NCBI GenBank assembly: GCA_023101725.1
Contig: JALJCO010013441.1
Coordinates: 248,001-312,000, forward strand
Reading direction: 5' to 3'
Origin: Atherinomorus stipes
Lineage: Eukaryota; Chordata; Actinopteri; Atheriniformes; Atherinidae
Length of the DNA: 64,000 nt
Shown here: in pieces, positions 46,262-58,003 of the stretch
How positions within the stretch are numbered: position 1 is the first letter of the stretch
Layout: the number at the start of each line of letters is the position of its first letter
The notes under the pieces: generated by a model
Databases searched by the model: none
The model's input: only the letters and a program-made list of their open reading frames with translations
Told to the model about the DNA's origin: nothing
Program-made: the position numbers and the translations under genes

Positions 46262-46895
46262 ATAGAATTTACAGTGAGAATATAGTGGATACTACCGTAC
46301 GACATTTTAGTAGCTGTACATTTTGCAGTACACAACTTATTTATTTACAGTATTTTTCACAATAAAAACAGAACAAAAAATATTGTTGTTGTTACAAAAA
46401 TATTAATTTATGGTGCAAAAACTGGCAGCTTATCACTCTAGAAATTATGATGGTAATGTATGGATTATTATGGTATCCCGCTTTGGTAACCGTAACTTTA
46501 GCACATTGGTTCCCAAACTGGGGGGTGGGCTCCTCAGAGGGGACTCGGGGCCCAGCCAGGCCTATAGTTTTTGTACTTCTAACAAAAAATGGGCATATTC
46601 TTTTAAGTACGATTGAAGAAATGATGATGGCATTGCCCCCATCCCGAATTCAGTGCATTTTTTTATGTGTCTCATGATAAATGTTTGGGTGCATGTGGTG
46701 GCAGTGGTGGGATGGGGGGCTTGACATTATGATTTCCGATGAAAAGGAGGCCTTGTTAAAAAAAAGTTTGGGAACCACTGCTTTAGCAGTACATACTTGT
46801 TATTTATTTACAGTAATTTGTTGCAAAAATAACAGTAAAATACTGAAAATTGGCGGCTAGTTGACACGTTTTTACTGTAATTTTTAACAGTGCAT
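46262..46895. mobile_element. ACTGTAAA-type MITE, interrupted by a hAT-like element
   Basis: Repeated TTTACAGTA, ACAGTAAAAT and TTTTTACTGTAA motifs run through both halves, ending TTTTTAACAGTGC. The left terminus is poorly preserved. The insert 46504-46780 splits it. Confidence 0.55.
46504..46780. mobile_element. hAT-like MITE, 277 bp, with perfect 8-bp TSD
   Basis: The ends are CATTGGTTCCCAAACT and, reversed, CAGTGGTTCCCAAACT. The TSD CTTTAGCA is at 46496-46503 and 46781-46788. The terminus CAGTGGTTCCCAAACT is shared with known vertebrate hAT elements. There is no coding frame. Confidence 0.93.
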
Positions 46896-47064
46896 GACTG
46901 CAGCAACTTCTGGCAGTCCTTCGTGTTGAGATAGTGACCTGTTTTTCTCACAAGTCCTTCTGAGTGGGCATCACATCGTCTGACAAGGACGGGTATGAGG
47001 GAGTATAATGAAATAAAATATTGTTCCCAGCCTGTCTCCTCATCCATTTTCACCTCTCAGTCAT

Positions 47065-47109
<45 letters not shown>

Positions 47110-47400
47110 CTCTGATGCAGATGCCTGTCACACTGTGTTCCAGTCATCAGATCTCATCGCGACGTTCTGTTTCTGCCGTAGAAAATAGTGGGAATGTTCT
47201 CCCTGCAATCCCGATGCACCAACGTGAGGTTTTCCTCTGCGGGGCAGACCGCATCCTCATGACATGACTCTTAAAGTTTGTTCTGATAGAAAAAGAAGTG
47301 AAATTATGTCAAAAGAGGAGAATCTTCCCAAACATGAAGCGATCAGCGGGTCGAGGCGCAGCAGCGACTCAACTGGTTGCAGGATATTTACGTCAATAAA
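46896..47400. other. non-coding DNA with CA microsatellite
   Basis: A CA repeat lies at 47065-47105. The rest has no recognised feature. Confidence 0.45.
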
Positions 47401-48770
47401 CGCATCTTTCTGAGTTTGTGCATAGTTGTTTATTTGGCTTCATATTAATTATGTAAAATGTATTTATTTATCTTTTTTTTTTTTTGCCCGAAGCATAGTT
47501 TTGAATTTGAGCCTTGAGAGGATTTTTTTCATAAATGTGTGTTTTTTTTTTAATTATTTAAGTCTTTCTGAGGAAAACAGACGCGTTCACAAATAAAAAC
47601 AGACTTTTCTCAACAAATTATCACTCTAGTTAAAATTGTGCTCAGCAAAAGTAAGACTTTTTAGTTTTCTTTTTGAATTCCTTTATCCTATTTTATAATC
47701 TTTTATTTAATCAATTTTCTAAAAGCTACTTATTAATGAAAGATTTTTAAAAACAAAATAAAGTTAGAAATATTAAGTGCTAAGTTAAATTAAGTAATAC
47801 TTTTCTTTCTTTTCTTGAATCAATTTAACTTATTTTTTCATTGTTGTGTTTCATTTTATTCATTATACAGAAAAAATAAATAAATCACAAAGTGCTTCAT
47901 AGAATAAAATGGTACTCTTCTTTTAAATTAAATCAAACTAAATTTAATTATTTAAAACATAGAGTAAAAATAAAATATGGTAAAATACCACATTCAAAAA
48001 TTTAAATACAACCTTCTCACTGAATTTAATTAATAAAAAAAAAATAAAGGAATAAAGTGAGTTAAAAAAATATTTACTTTAGAAGAAATCAATTTTTTTT
48101 TTTCACATTTATTTTACATGTCTAGAAGTAAAATAAAATATGTCAAAATGCTACTTAGTAAAATTGTGTACCTTTTTATGTAATTTTGATTTATTTAAAT
48201 AAAATCTAATATAAAATCAGTTAAAGTACCCCTGTAAAATTAAATAATACTCTTTTCCATTTAGTTTAATTTCACTTCAATTTATTTTATTTAATTTACA
48301 GAAAAAAAAAAATCACAAAGTGCTTTTTAAAATAAAATGATATTCTCCTTTAAAAATAAATTAAATCAAATCTAATTCATTTATTTAAAACAGATAGAAA
48401 AAATAAAATGTTCAAATGTATATTTAGTAAAATAAAATATAATATTCTCTCTAAATTAAACTTATTTTTTAAAAAAGGAATAAAAAAATAATTCAAAATA
48501 TAATTTACTTAGAAAAAAATTAAATTTTCTTTAAATTTATTTTACAAATCTAGAAGTAAAATAAAATGTGTAAAAAAAACTGCACACTTAGTAAAATTAT
48601 ATTAACTTTCTTGTGATTTTATATATATTTTTTTAATCTGGAAATAAGATAAGTTAAGGTACCCAGTAAAATTAAATAACACTCCTACTTTGCATTTAAT
48701 TTAATTTAATTTCAAGTTACTTAAAGTGATTAGTTAAACTTTCTTTTATTCTCATTAAAAAAATTCATTT
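47401..48770. repeat. AT-rich block with a diverged tandem duplication of about 430 bp
   Basis: Two successive stretches share landmarks in order: AATCACAAAGTGCTT (about 47881 and 48310), TCTAGAAGTAAAATAAAAT (about 48121 and 48550) and CAGTAAAATTAAATAA (about 48232 and 48663). The offset is about 430 bases, with many substitutions and indels. No coding signal. Possibly a matrix-attachment-like AT-rich block, but that is only composition. Confidence 0.75.
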
Positions 48771-49580
48771 CAGTGATTTAATTTTCCCATTTTGCTGGAA
48801 AGCTTTTGTAACATTAGTTCAGACGTCCAGATGAAAACAGATGACCAGGTTCACACAATATTGTGTGTTAATATTAACTTAATGAATTGGTAAATTGTGG
48901 ATCAAAGAAAAGAAAAATAACTTTCCAGTTTCTGCATCAACTTTTGACTTTTATCAGCTTCATCGTGACTCTTTCTCTCCTTTAATTCTTGAAAAGAGGC
49001 TTTTTAAATGAAGTATTTCATGGAAATGATTGATTGTGTTTCCTTCCCAACGTCCAGATCCAGAACTAAACAAGAGTGTCGGTTTGAGTGTTAACCTGTC
49101 TAATCCTTACACTGTAGCTGGTCCGCATGGATGACATCATCGCTGCTATTTGGTTTCATCAGTCTACTGTAGAGAGAAACATGTCAGACTAATCACCCAC
49201 GTTGATGCTGCATCTCTCAGCCGCAGGCCTCAACGTGTCTTCACTCTGTTCAAACTGCTTTTCTGCAGCTGACGAGCGTCGTTGTATTAAGCTCACATGA
49301 GAAGTCGGCGTCGCGGCGTGGGCGGGTTCAGAGGAGGTGCAGCTTGTCATCTGTTACCTTCTTCCTGCTGTCGTTCAGCAGTTACACCTGCGTTACATCA
49401 CCGCTCCTCGCCTTGATCTTCTGGGCCTTTTAAAGTAATCAAACGGGAGCAAAAGCGAAATTATGAGCTTAACAACAAAAGGAAACGTCATCCCATCTGT
49501 GATGGTTGAGGTATAAAAGCAAAAAGGGTTAAAGTAGACGGAGCGACGAAGAGAGCATGATTCACCGGAGCTTCACGAAC
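48771..49580. other. nothing recognised
   Basis: Unique-looking non-coding DNA with no motif or repeat that I can support. Confidence 0.4.
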
Positions 49581-50366
49581 CAGTAAAAATGCTGCATCTG
49601 CAGGAAAGCACCACTCTTCTTCCTACATCTTCCTGCATTCTCCTGCATCTTTCTACAACTTTTTGCATCTTTCTACATCTTTTTGCATCTTTTTTTCCCT
49701 CCGCCTGCATCCTCCTGCTTTTCCTGTGTCGTTCTACATCTTCCTGCATCTTTCTACAACTTTTTGCATCTTTCTTCATCTTCTTGCATCTTTCTACAAC
49801 TTTTTGCATTTTTCTTCATCTTCCTGCATCTTTCTACATCTTTTTACATCTTTTTCCCTCCGCCTGCATCCTCCTGCATCTTCTTGCATCTTTCTACATC
49901 TTCCTGGATCTTTTTTTTTTTCTCCGCCTGCATCCTCCTGCTTCTTTCATGCTGAGATGGGTTAAAATGCAGACATTTAATTTCCCTAATCGGCACTCTG
50001 ATTGGGATTAATAAGTAAATCTTTTTTTCCTTTTCTGTATCCCCCTGCATCTCTACATCTTCCTGGATCTTTTTTTTTTTTATCCGCCTGCATCTTCCTG
50101 CTTCTTTCATGCTGAGATGGGTTAAAATGCAGACATTTAATTTCCCTAATCGGCACTCTGATTGGGATTAATAAAGTAAATCTTTTTTTCCTTTTCTGTA
50201 TCCCCCTGCATCTCTACATCTTTCTGGACCCTTTTCCCTCTTCCTCCATCTCCCTTCCTCCATCTTCCTGCATCCTTTTGCATCTTTTTTTCCTTCCGCC
50301 TGCATCTTCCTGCTTCTTCCTGCATCTTTCTGGATCTTTTTGCATCTTCCTGCATCGTTGTGCATT
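49581..50366. repeat. pyrimidine-rich degenerate repeat (TGCATCTTTCTACATCTT type)
   Basis: Words CCTGCATCTTTCTACA, CTTTTTGCATC and CCTCCGCCTGCATCC alternate with no strict period. Parts are duplicated on a larger scale (next entry). Frames of up to 140 codons, rich in F, L and H, run in several registers and are artefacts. Confidence 0.88.
49932..50226. repeat. tandem duplication, about 167-bp offset
   Basis: A unique-looking segment (CTTCTTTCATGCTGAGATGG, then GTTAAAATGCAGACATTTAA and CCTAATCGGCACTCTG) occurs at about 49940 and again at about 50107 with almost no differences, embedded in the pyrimidine repeat. The duplication must be recent. Confidence 0.92.
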
Positions 50367-50369
50367 TTT

Positions 50370-51321
50370 CCAGAGCCATCATCTTTCCACCGTACATAAA
50401 GCCAGCGTCAGTTTGATCACATTCTGTAAGAGATGATGGGATGTGTGAGTACATGTTGCACTCTTGTCATGAACGGCCAGGAACACGTTCAGCTGGTTTT
50501 CTGCAACATTTATTTAGAGAACAATGCCCAAGTTTCTTTCAAGCAAGCGGATGTCCCGTTTTTACATCACCTCACTTTTTTCTTCTTAAAGAGGAACACA
50601 CAGTGCTCCTTCGCTTAAAGGGAACGTACACATTTCTCTCCACTTAAAGGCTCTCAGAACTGATGTTCACAGTATGAATGAAATGAAATGTTGGTAACCA
50701 ACTTATCTTGAATCAATTAACTGAACGTAAAAACTCACAAACACTAGAAATAACCCCATGTGCTACATATATGTGAGCTGTGAATCAGTCCATCTCAGCC
50801 GCTCCTCTAATTTCTCATCTTTCATGCTTTTTGTGGTTGAACTGTTTTATTTGTTGCTTTTTTTAAGCTGCATCACTTGTGGCTCTGCTGGTGTAAAGAT
50901 TTTTCTTCGTTGGTATGTCCTCTGTTGGACCAGAAGAACAGCAACACTCCAGCATAAATCAAAGTCGAGTTAGCAGAGATGGTTTGGGGGGGGGGGGGGG
51001 GGGGATTGATGATGAAAGATGAACCAGACAACAAAGACTTTTGGACGAGAAGAGATAAAAGTGACTCACTTCTGTTGTCTTGAACGGGGGTGAAATTGTT
51101 GGACAGTGGATGTTTTAAAGAAACACAGGCCCTTCTCCGGCTTGGGGGGGGGGGGGGGGGCACCTCTGATCATGGCTGCTGCTGACTCAGGGAACCGTTT
51201 TTGTGTTGTTAGACCTGCAGCCTTTCAAACGTGAATCATATTATTCTGTTTTTGAGACTTGAACCGGAGTCTGGATCAAAGACTCGGCATACTTTACTGA
51301 GAGGAGCTTTTTCCTCATCTT
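50370..51321. other. non-coding DNA with two long G-runs
   Basis: G-runs at about 50986-51004 and 51144-51161 are each about 18 bases or more. No exon or transposon was recognised. Confidence 0.5.
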
Positions 51322-52948
51322 CAGCTCTGTGAAAAAGCGTTTGCTTCCTTCCTGATTTCTTATTTTTTTGCATGTTTGTCACACTTATATGTTTAAGATT
51401 ATCAAGCAAGTTTAAATGTGAGACAAAGATAACACAAATTAACACAAAGTACAGCTTTTCAATGAAGATTTTTATTAATAAGGGGGAAAAAAATCCAAAC
51501 CCACCCGGCCGTGTGTGAAAAAGTGATTGCCCCCGAAACCTAATAACTGGTTGTTCCACCTTAGCAGCAACAACTGCATCAAGCGTTTGTGATAACTGGC
51601 AGTGAGTCTTCTACAGCGCTGTGGAGGAATTTTGTTCTACTCATCTTTGCAGAATTGTTGTAATTCAGCCACATTGGAGGCTTTTCCAGCATGAACCGCC
51701 TTTTTAAGGTCATGCCACAGCATCTCAATGGGATTCAGGTGGGGACTTTGACTAGGCCACTCCAAAGTCTTCATGTTGTTGTTCTTAAGCCATTCAGAGG
51801 TGGACTTGCTGGTGTGTTCTGGATCATTGTTCTGCTGCAGAACCCAAGTGCGCTTCAGCTTGAGGTCACCAACAGATGGCCGGACATTCTCCTTCAGGAT
51901 TTTTTGGTAGAAGCAGAATTCATGGTTCCATTTACCACAGCAAGTCTTCCAGGTCCTGAAGCAGCAAAACAGCCCCAGACCATCACACTACCACCACCAT
52001 ATTTTACTGTTGCTATGATGTTCCTTTTCTGAAATGCCGTGTTACTTTTACGCCAGATGTAATGGGACCTCCACCTTCCAGAAAGTTCCACTTTTGTCTC
52101 GTCAGTCCACAGAGTATTTTCCCAAAAGTCTTGGGGATCATCAAGATGCTTTCTGGCTAAACTGAGACGAGCCTTTATGTTCTTTTTGCTCAGCAGTGGT
52201 TTTGGTCTTGGAACTCTGCCATGCAGCCATTTTTGCCCCCCAGTCTCTTTCTGATGGGGGAGTCATGAACACTGACCTTCATTGAGGCAAGTGAGGCCTG
52301 CAGTTCTTGGATGTTGTTCTGGGGTCTTTTGTGACCTCTTGGATGAGTCGTCGCTGTGCTCTTGGGGTCATTTTGGTCGGCCGGCCGCTCCTGGGAAGGT
52401 TCACCACTGTTCCATGTTTTCACCATTTGTGGATAATGGTTCTCACTGTGGTTCTCTGGAGTCCCAAAGCTTTAGAAATGGCTTTGGAACCTTTTCCAGA
52501 CTGATAGATCTCAATGACTTTGTTTCTCAATTTTTCCTGAATTACTTTGGATGGCAGCATGATGTCTAGCTTTTGAGGATCTTTTGGTCTACTTAACTTT
52601 GTCAGGCAGGTCCTATTTAAGTGATTTCTTGGTTGAGAACAGGTGTGGCAGTAATCAGGCCTGGATGTGGATAGAGAAATTGAACTCAGCTTTCTAAAGA
52701 TGTGATAAACCACAGTTAATTTATGTTTTAACAGAGGGGGCAATCACTTTTTCACACAGGGCCATGGAGGTTTGGAGTTTTTTCCCCCTTGCTAATAAAA
52801 ATCTTCATTGAAAAACTGCATTTTCTGTTTACTTGTGTTATCTTTGTCTGATATTTAAATTTGTCTGCTGATCTGAAACATTAAACGGTGACTAACATGC
52901 AAAAAAATAAGAAATCAGGATGGGGGCAAACACTTTTTCACACAACTG
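51322..52948 (-). mobile_element. Tc1-like transposon copy 2, full length, inactive
   Basis: The right end in reverse is CAGTTGTGTGAAAAAGTGTT, followed by TA at 52949-52950. The left end CAGCTCTGTGAAAAAGCG is slightly diverged. Additional GTGTGAAAAAGTG motifs inside each end (about 51513 and 52750) mark long inverted repeats with doubled transposase-binding-like sites. Length 1.6 kb is normal for Tc1. It shares sequence, stop and frameshift with copy 1 and supplies the empty site that dates the MITE in copy 1. Confidence 0.95.
51540..52560 (-). pseudogene. Tc1-like transposase pseudogene
   Basis: The ATG at 52560 starts MLPSKVIQEKLRNKVIEIYQ, then the HTH segment KAISKALGLQRTTVRTII. A TGA at codon 47 (52422-52420) follows IIHKW. 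After about 52313 the frame moves by one base. The linker motif RGHKRP/GRPTKM region and ASMKVSVHDS are seen next. The catalytic core is represented by TVKYGGGSVMVWGCF (about 51985-52030), the block after the first DDE aspartates. Further frame changes precede the C-terminus near 51540. The intact family is a DDE cut-and-paste transposase; this copy cannot make one. Confidence 0.9.
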
Positions 52949-52950
52949 TA

Positions 52951-53397
52951 ATTCCCTTCTCACTTGTTGATTACCCCAAGGCCTTAAAAACATGCCGTTG
53001 GATCTGTTTATAGGAAACATAACGAGTTCCAGGTCTATTTATGTAATTAAACATTGAGAATCCACTGCAATGATCTTTGAACAGTCTAACTGACCCTCAG
53101 ACCTGGTTCCAGTTGCTCAGACCGGCTTTTCTCCAGCTTAGAGTGAAGCCTCAAGGCTCCAAGTTGGTTTCTGGACTGATTTTCAGATAGTGTTGCTGAC
53201 CTTGGGATTTTTTAAATGGATCTGTCTTATTTAACAGATTTAACCATCTACATCCCTCTTACAGAGCTGCAGCCAATCACTCAGTTATTCTTACAGGTTC
53301 CACAATCCGAAAAACACAGAGGGCTCCAGTTTTTTCTTTTGCTGCAGTGAAACAGTTTACATTTCCATAAACTCACAGCTCACACAGCTCACAGCCG
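52951..53397. other. nothing recognised
   Basis: Unique-looking non-coding DNA between the Tc1 copy and the LINE fragments. Confidence 0.4.
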
Positions 53398-53560
53398 CTG
53401 CTCCTCCACATCCAGAGGAGCCAGATGAGGAGGCTCGGGCATCTGGTCAGGATGCCTCCTGGTGAGGTGTTCCAGGCACGTCCCACCGGGACGAGGCCCC
53501 GGGGAAGACCCAGGACGTCTCCCGGCTGGCCTGGGAACACCTGCTACCTAATGACAGCAG
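53398..53560 (+). mobile_element. non-LTR retrotransposon 3' fragment (ORF2 C-terminal tail)
   Basis: The translation contains RRLGHLVRMPPGEVFQARPT, then RPRGRPRTS and, in another frame, SRLAWEHL. This is the arginine/proline-rich tail found at the end of many fish LINE ORF2 proteins. A piece between RPRT and SRLAW is deleted, so it is dead. 5'-truncated LINE copies of this sort are common. Confidence 0.75.
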
Positions 53561-53764
53561 CTTCTCCCAGCGAACCGCTCGATTCTGCACAATGTGCTCA
53601 GGAACTAACTGGAAAGCTCAACAAAGATCCAAAGGCACTGATCTGACCTCCAACTTTCCCAGATAGTCAGAGGCCTGATCCTCCCGGTATCCTGGTTCCA
53701 TTAATATCATGGCTGCGGAGTAGAAATGCAACAGAATGTCGACGTTCCTCTCTGCAGCAACGCT

Positions 53765-53945
53765 TCAGCTCCTCCTGGGGGATCCCAAGACGTCCACAGC
53801 TCAGATGGATACAGAATCCCTCCAGCGGGTCGCCTTGAGGCCTCCTCCCAGAAAGACGTGCATGCAAAACCTCCACGGGGAGGTGACCAGGAGGCGTCCT
53901 AATCCGATGCCTGAATCATCTCAGCTGACTCCTTTTATCCAAAGA
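53765..53945 (-). mobile_element. second non-LTR retrotransposon fragment, opposite strand
   Basis: On the minus strand the sequence reads the same tail region (GRRPQG, then LSCGRLGIPQEELKRC), with more changes than the fragment at 53398. The two pieces face each other about 200 bases apart. Whether they come from one inverted insertion or two events is not settled. Confidence 0.65.
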
Positions 53946-55318
53946 CGTTTGCCTCAACCATCTCTTCAGGCTTGCAGGCGTGGAGCCCAGCTCTTCTGTT
54001 TTTGTGGATGCAGAATGGGGGGATTATAAATGTTTTTCTGTGGGAGTCGGAGTTCTGCCCTCTCAGCTTCCCTGATCCAGAATAACATCACCCCGAGCTC
54101 AGATTTCAAACAGCAGAGATGCAGAAAGAGGTTTAGGTTTCTATCTCTGGAGCGAGTGGCTCCAGTTCTGAGAGAGAACGAGGCTTTTAAACGGTCTCAC
54201 ACCATCGCGCTTCGTGGCTCACTGAGCAACTTGCTTGGGTCAGTATGTCTTCAAGCAGAGAAAAACAAAACTCTTCATCATCATCATTGAAGAGGAAAGA
54301 AGGAGCAAAATCCCAAAACTGAGACGAAATTAACCTTCGGAAACTTTTACAGACTGATTCATTGTTGCGTATTATTCCAGTAGAAACCTTCGGGACAGTT
54401 TGATTGTTACTTTCATGCCCTTTCAGCTGTGTTGATGGAACAGAGCTGACATTTCCCCCATCTATATTATTTTTAAAGGTCATTTTATGATTTCCCTGAC
54501 TATCCCAACACAGATAAGCTACAAAAACTTACACATTTGATCCTAAAGACAAAAAAGACCTCATTCAAAACCACTGTAAACAACAATTTTGTTTGCAACA
54601 TTCCTTCATGTTAGGATTTAATATTAGACTATAAGCTTTTATTTTTACTTTCTGTATCTGTCCATCAGGTTGCACTTCATGGGTATTTATCCTTTTAACC
54701 TATAAAATATCTTTATACCAATTTTTTTTTACAAGGAGACATTTTTCACCCTAACATCAGTTGGTTTAAATGCTTGTTGCTTCCGAAAGCAGAGCTACGG
54801 CAAATTTCATATTCCATGCACCGGCTTATTTAGCCTTCGAAATTACAACATCTTTAAAAATGGCCGGAATGTTTTCCCATGTTGTTTATGCTTAAAAAGC
54901 CAAAACACAAATAAATCCTCCGCTTTACTCTCACATATGAGCAGCAGCACAGCAGACACGTATGACACAGAAACAATGTTTTTGGAGCAATTAACCTTTA
55001 GAAAGGTCAGAGGAAAAGTTCCAACTGGCTGGCTTCACTTTAGCTGTCATTGATGCGATCACACTTTGATTACCTGGTGATTAACCGGTGACACGGTCAG
55101 AGTAACTACTTTTATAATTCATTCTGAAATGACTCAGAAATGAGCAAAAACGTTTTATGTTGATTTTTCAATCTCTCTGAGTAGAGATGAGCTACATCTC
55201 AGATTTTTCATCTTAAATGATAGAGGTTTCCTCTTCAGCCCAGTTTATTTTCTAACCCACCATGCTGCTGGTTTAACCCTTACCAAAAAGAAGTATTACT
55301 AAAGTACGTACATGTCAT
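53946..55318. other. nothing recognised
   Basis: Unique-looking non-coding DNA. Short open frames at 54030-54290 (+) and 54187-54483 (-) have no motif. Confidence 0.4.
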
Positions 55319-55322
55319 TAAA

Positions 55323-56183
55323 GGAACAGTTCACCCACAGAATGATGTAACTTTATTTTCCACTTCCCCTCAAGGTGAGAAAGACTCTGGAGCACTTTTT
55401 TAATATCTCAAATGCAGCCGGAGATCGGAAGGCTTCTCGTTTCCCCCCAACATTCATATAATGGAGTTCGATTGTGCCCGAGCCAAAAAGATCCATAAAA
55501 GTCCACAAAAACTTGTCAAAATTCCTCCATACTGCTCGTCCAATGTAATCCAAGTGTCCGGAGTGGGTAGCGTCCAGAATTTACTAGAAATGGCATCATT
55601 TAGTATATTTTAAGAACCTAAACAGTAGTACATCTCACTTTCGTGAAGCGCGCATATGCACATTCACGAAGCTACGGAAGCTTTGTGTTCAGAGCCTACT
55701 CTGCTGATAATGCAAGCATAGAAGAAGAAATTAGCTGTTCACATTGTGCTAACAGCGCCAGAGCTGCAGACAAACTGGGACAAACACAAGTGGGGTTGAT
55801 ATTGATTTAAAACAAAGAAAGAAAGAAAAAGAGAACGCGCGATCTCGTCTGCTGCGGCTTCAGTAGTTTCGTGAACACGCATCAGCGTGCTTGCAGGAGA
55901 TGCGATGTAGTACTGTTTAGGCTCTAAAATATACTAAATGATGTCATTTTGAGAAAATTATACCCACTCAGGACACTTGGATTACTTTGGACGAGCAGTA
56001 TGGAGGAATATTGCCAAGTTTTTGTGGACTTTTATGGACCTTTTTGGCTCGGACCACGGCGAACTCTATTATATGAAAGTTGGGGGGCTTCATTTGACAT
56101 ATTAAAAAAGTGCTCCAGAGTCTTGCTCACCATGAGGGTAATTGGAAAAAAAAGTTACATCATTCTGTGGGTGAACTATTCCT
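55323..56183 (+). mobile_element. Element E: long-TIR TTAA element
   Basis: It starts AGGAACAGTTCACCC after TTAA (55319-55322) and ends ...GGTGAACTATTCCT before TTAA (56184-56187). It shares with element A the subfamily marks GTAACTTTATTTTCC and TAGTACTGTTTAGGCTC. The right arm has lost a piece near 55955 (GACGC missing before TACCCACTCAGG) and another near 56088. The loop keeps AAGAAGAAATTAGC and GAAAGAAAAAGAGAACGCG. Confidence 0.88.
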
Positions 56184-56187
56184 TTAA

Positions 56188-58003
56188 AGGAAAGAATCAA
56201 AGTCTTGATTTGATCCGGCCGATCAAATCACCTCAACCTGAGATGCTGCAGAGGGACCTTCAGAAAGCTGCAGAAACCTAATAAGCTGCAGCAAAGTTGG
56301 AAAGAAGAGTGGGCCAAACTTCCTCTATAACCATGAGAGAGACTGATGACATCACACGACCACTGCTGACCAGACAACTGTTGTAAGTAAAGTGTGCTGA
56401 AGTGTGCCGTTCACTGCAAGTAAACAATGGAGCAAAAACACATTAACAAATCTTGAGGTTTTGATCTAACTTATGGGACCAGTATGAGACGCAGGAGCTG
56501 CTCATACTGGTCCCATACTGGTCTGAGGCAGCCAGATATCCAACATGTTGCACTATCGCAGCTTTCACAATATAGTTACACAGTACAGTTCATCTGTAAG
56601 CCGTCCACTACCTTCGCTTTCCGAGCAGACCAGACTTCTCTTCTTCTGTCTGCGTCAGAGTCGGAACCGGAGCAGAATATCTGTGGAAGCGGACCAGGAT
56701 TGGCTTAAAGCGGACAAGAAAAAACAAAACTGGAATATGTCTGCAGATTCTTTTTCAAAAGATGGAAAAATGTGTGAACTTTTCTCTGCAGCTGCTGTGT
56801 TGAGGTCCGTCAGTGCTTCTGAAAAACGAGGACCACATCAGCGCCTGAATGGACCAAACTGGCATCTGCAGACAGACGTTAGAGGCATTTTTTACAACCT
56901 ATGTTCGTTTAGTGATTCGTTTTACAAACCGGCAAGAACCAGACAAGATGAGGTCTCTGAGGTGAGAGCGAAACTCTTCTGGCTTTTTTAAATGCAAATT
57001 ATAACTCAATATGAAACAGTTTGACTGAAAAGTTATTAAATCACTAATAATTAATTAATGTATAAGATTCATAAAGGGCAGAACTCATGAAATAAAAACA
57101 GAAATTACACATTTATTTCTCTTTTTCCTGACTGGAAGAAAAACAAGCAAAGCAGGATCTTCACATTTCATCTTACCCTGCAGTACATTTATAATGTAAA
57201 GTGATCAAATGCTTTTCTATTGAGTCGGACAACCACAGCTGATGTTAAACCAACACTCCCTCAGACACCATCAATAATAGAGCAGCTGCTCTTCCTCATT
57301 TGCGTGTAGTAGATCTGTTTATGCTCATGGCTGCTGCCTGCCTCATTGTTTTTTCATGAAATCTGTAAACTGCATATTTGGAACCTGTTACGAGCAGCAA
57401 ACAAAGAAGACGTGCATGTGCAGACACCAGCTGCATGAAATTAATATTACACTTGGAGGTCATTAAGATACAGTTCAGCTTTTGATTGTTGTTACAGAGC
57501 GGTGATGAAATTCAACGAGGAGAGGACTGAAGGTATTTGTGAGGCAAACGTCCTGCTCCAGCTTGCAGGATGAGGTGGAGTCGGATATTGGGCAGGGTCG
57601 GACTAACCCTAACCTTAACCAACCTAACTGGCCCCGCCCATCGGACTTTCAACACCACCAAATATCCGTTACTTAAAGCTGCAGGTGGGGGTTACCACAG
57701 TTAAAGGAGCGATACTTGATTTTGCAATTTTCTAAGCAAGAGTGAGGAGAGCAGTCTAGTTTGAACTATAAGCCCCGCCCCTAACTGGTTTTTCCCGGGA
57801 GCAACGCTCCTACTCTACCATATACTCTCCTCCCATTCATCGTACATGCACATCTCAAACTTGTGCGCAAGAAAACTTGCATCTTCCAGTGAATTTACTG
57901 TTTTGGTTGCATGAAATGATTTATACTATGTCACCACACCTGTAAGAGGTTAGAAGTGTTGGTGTTGACAATAGCCCTAAAGACAATAGCCCTACTAAAG
58001 ATG
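56188..58003. other. non-coding DNA with a perfect hairpin at 56472-56517
   Basis: Open frames at 56484-56991 (+) lack a domain. About 57704 TTAAAGGAGCGATACTTG resembles a TTAA MITE left end without a found partner. No gene was recognised. Confidence 0.4.
56472..56517. repeat. perfect inverted repeat, 17-bp arms, 12-base spacer
   Basis: TATGGGACCAGTATGAG at 56472-56488 is the exact reverse complement of 56501-56517. As RNA it would form a stable stem-loop. It has no terminator or transposon context that I can see. Confidence 0.9.
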
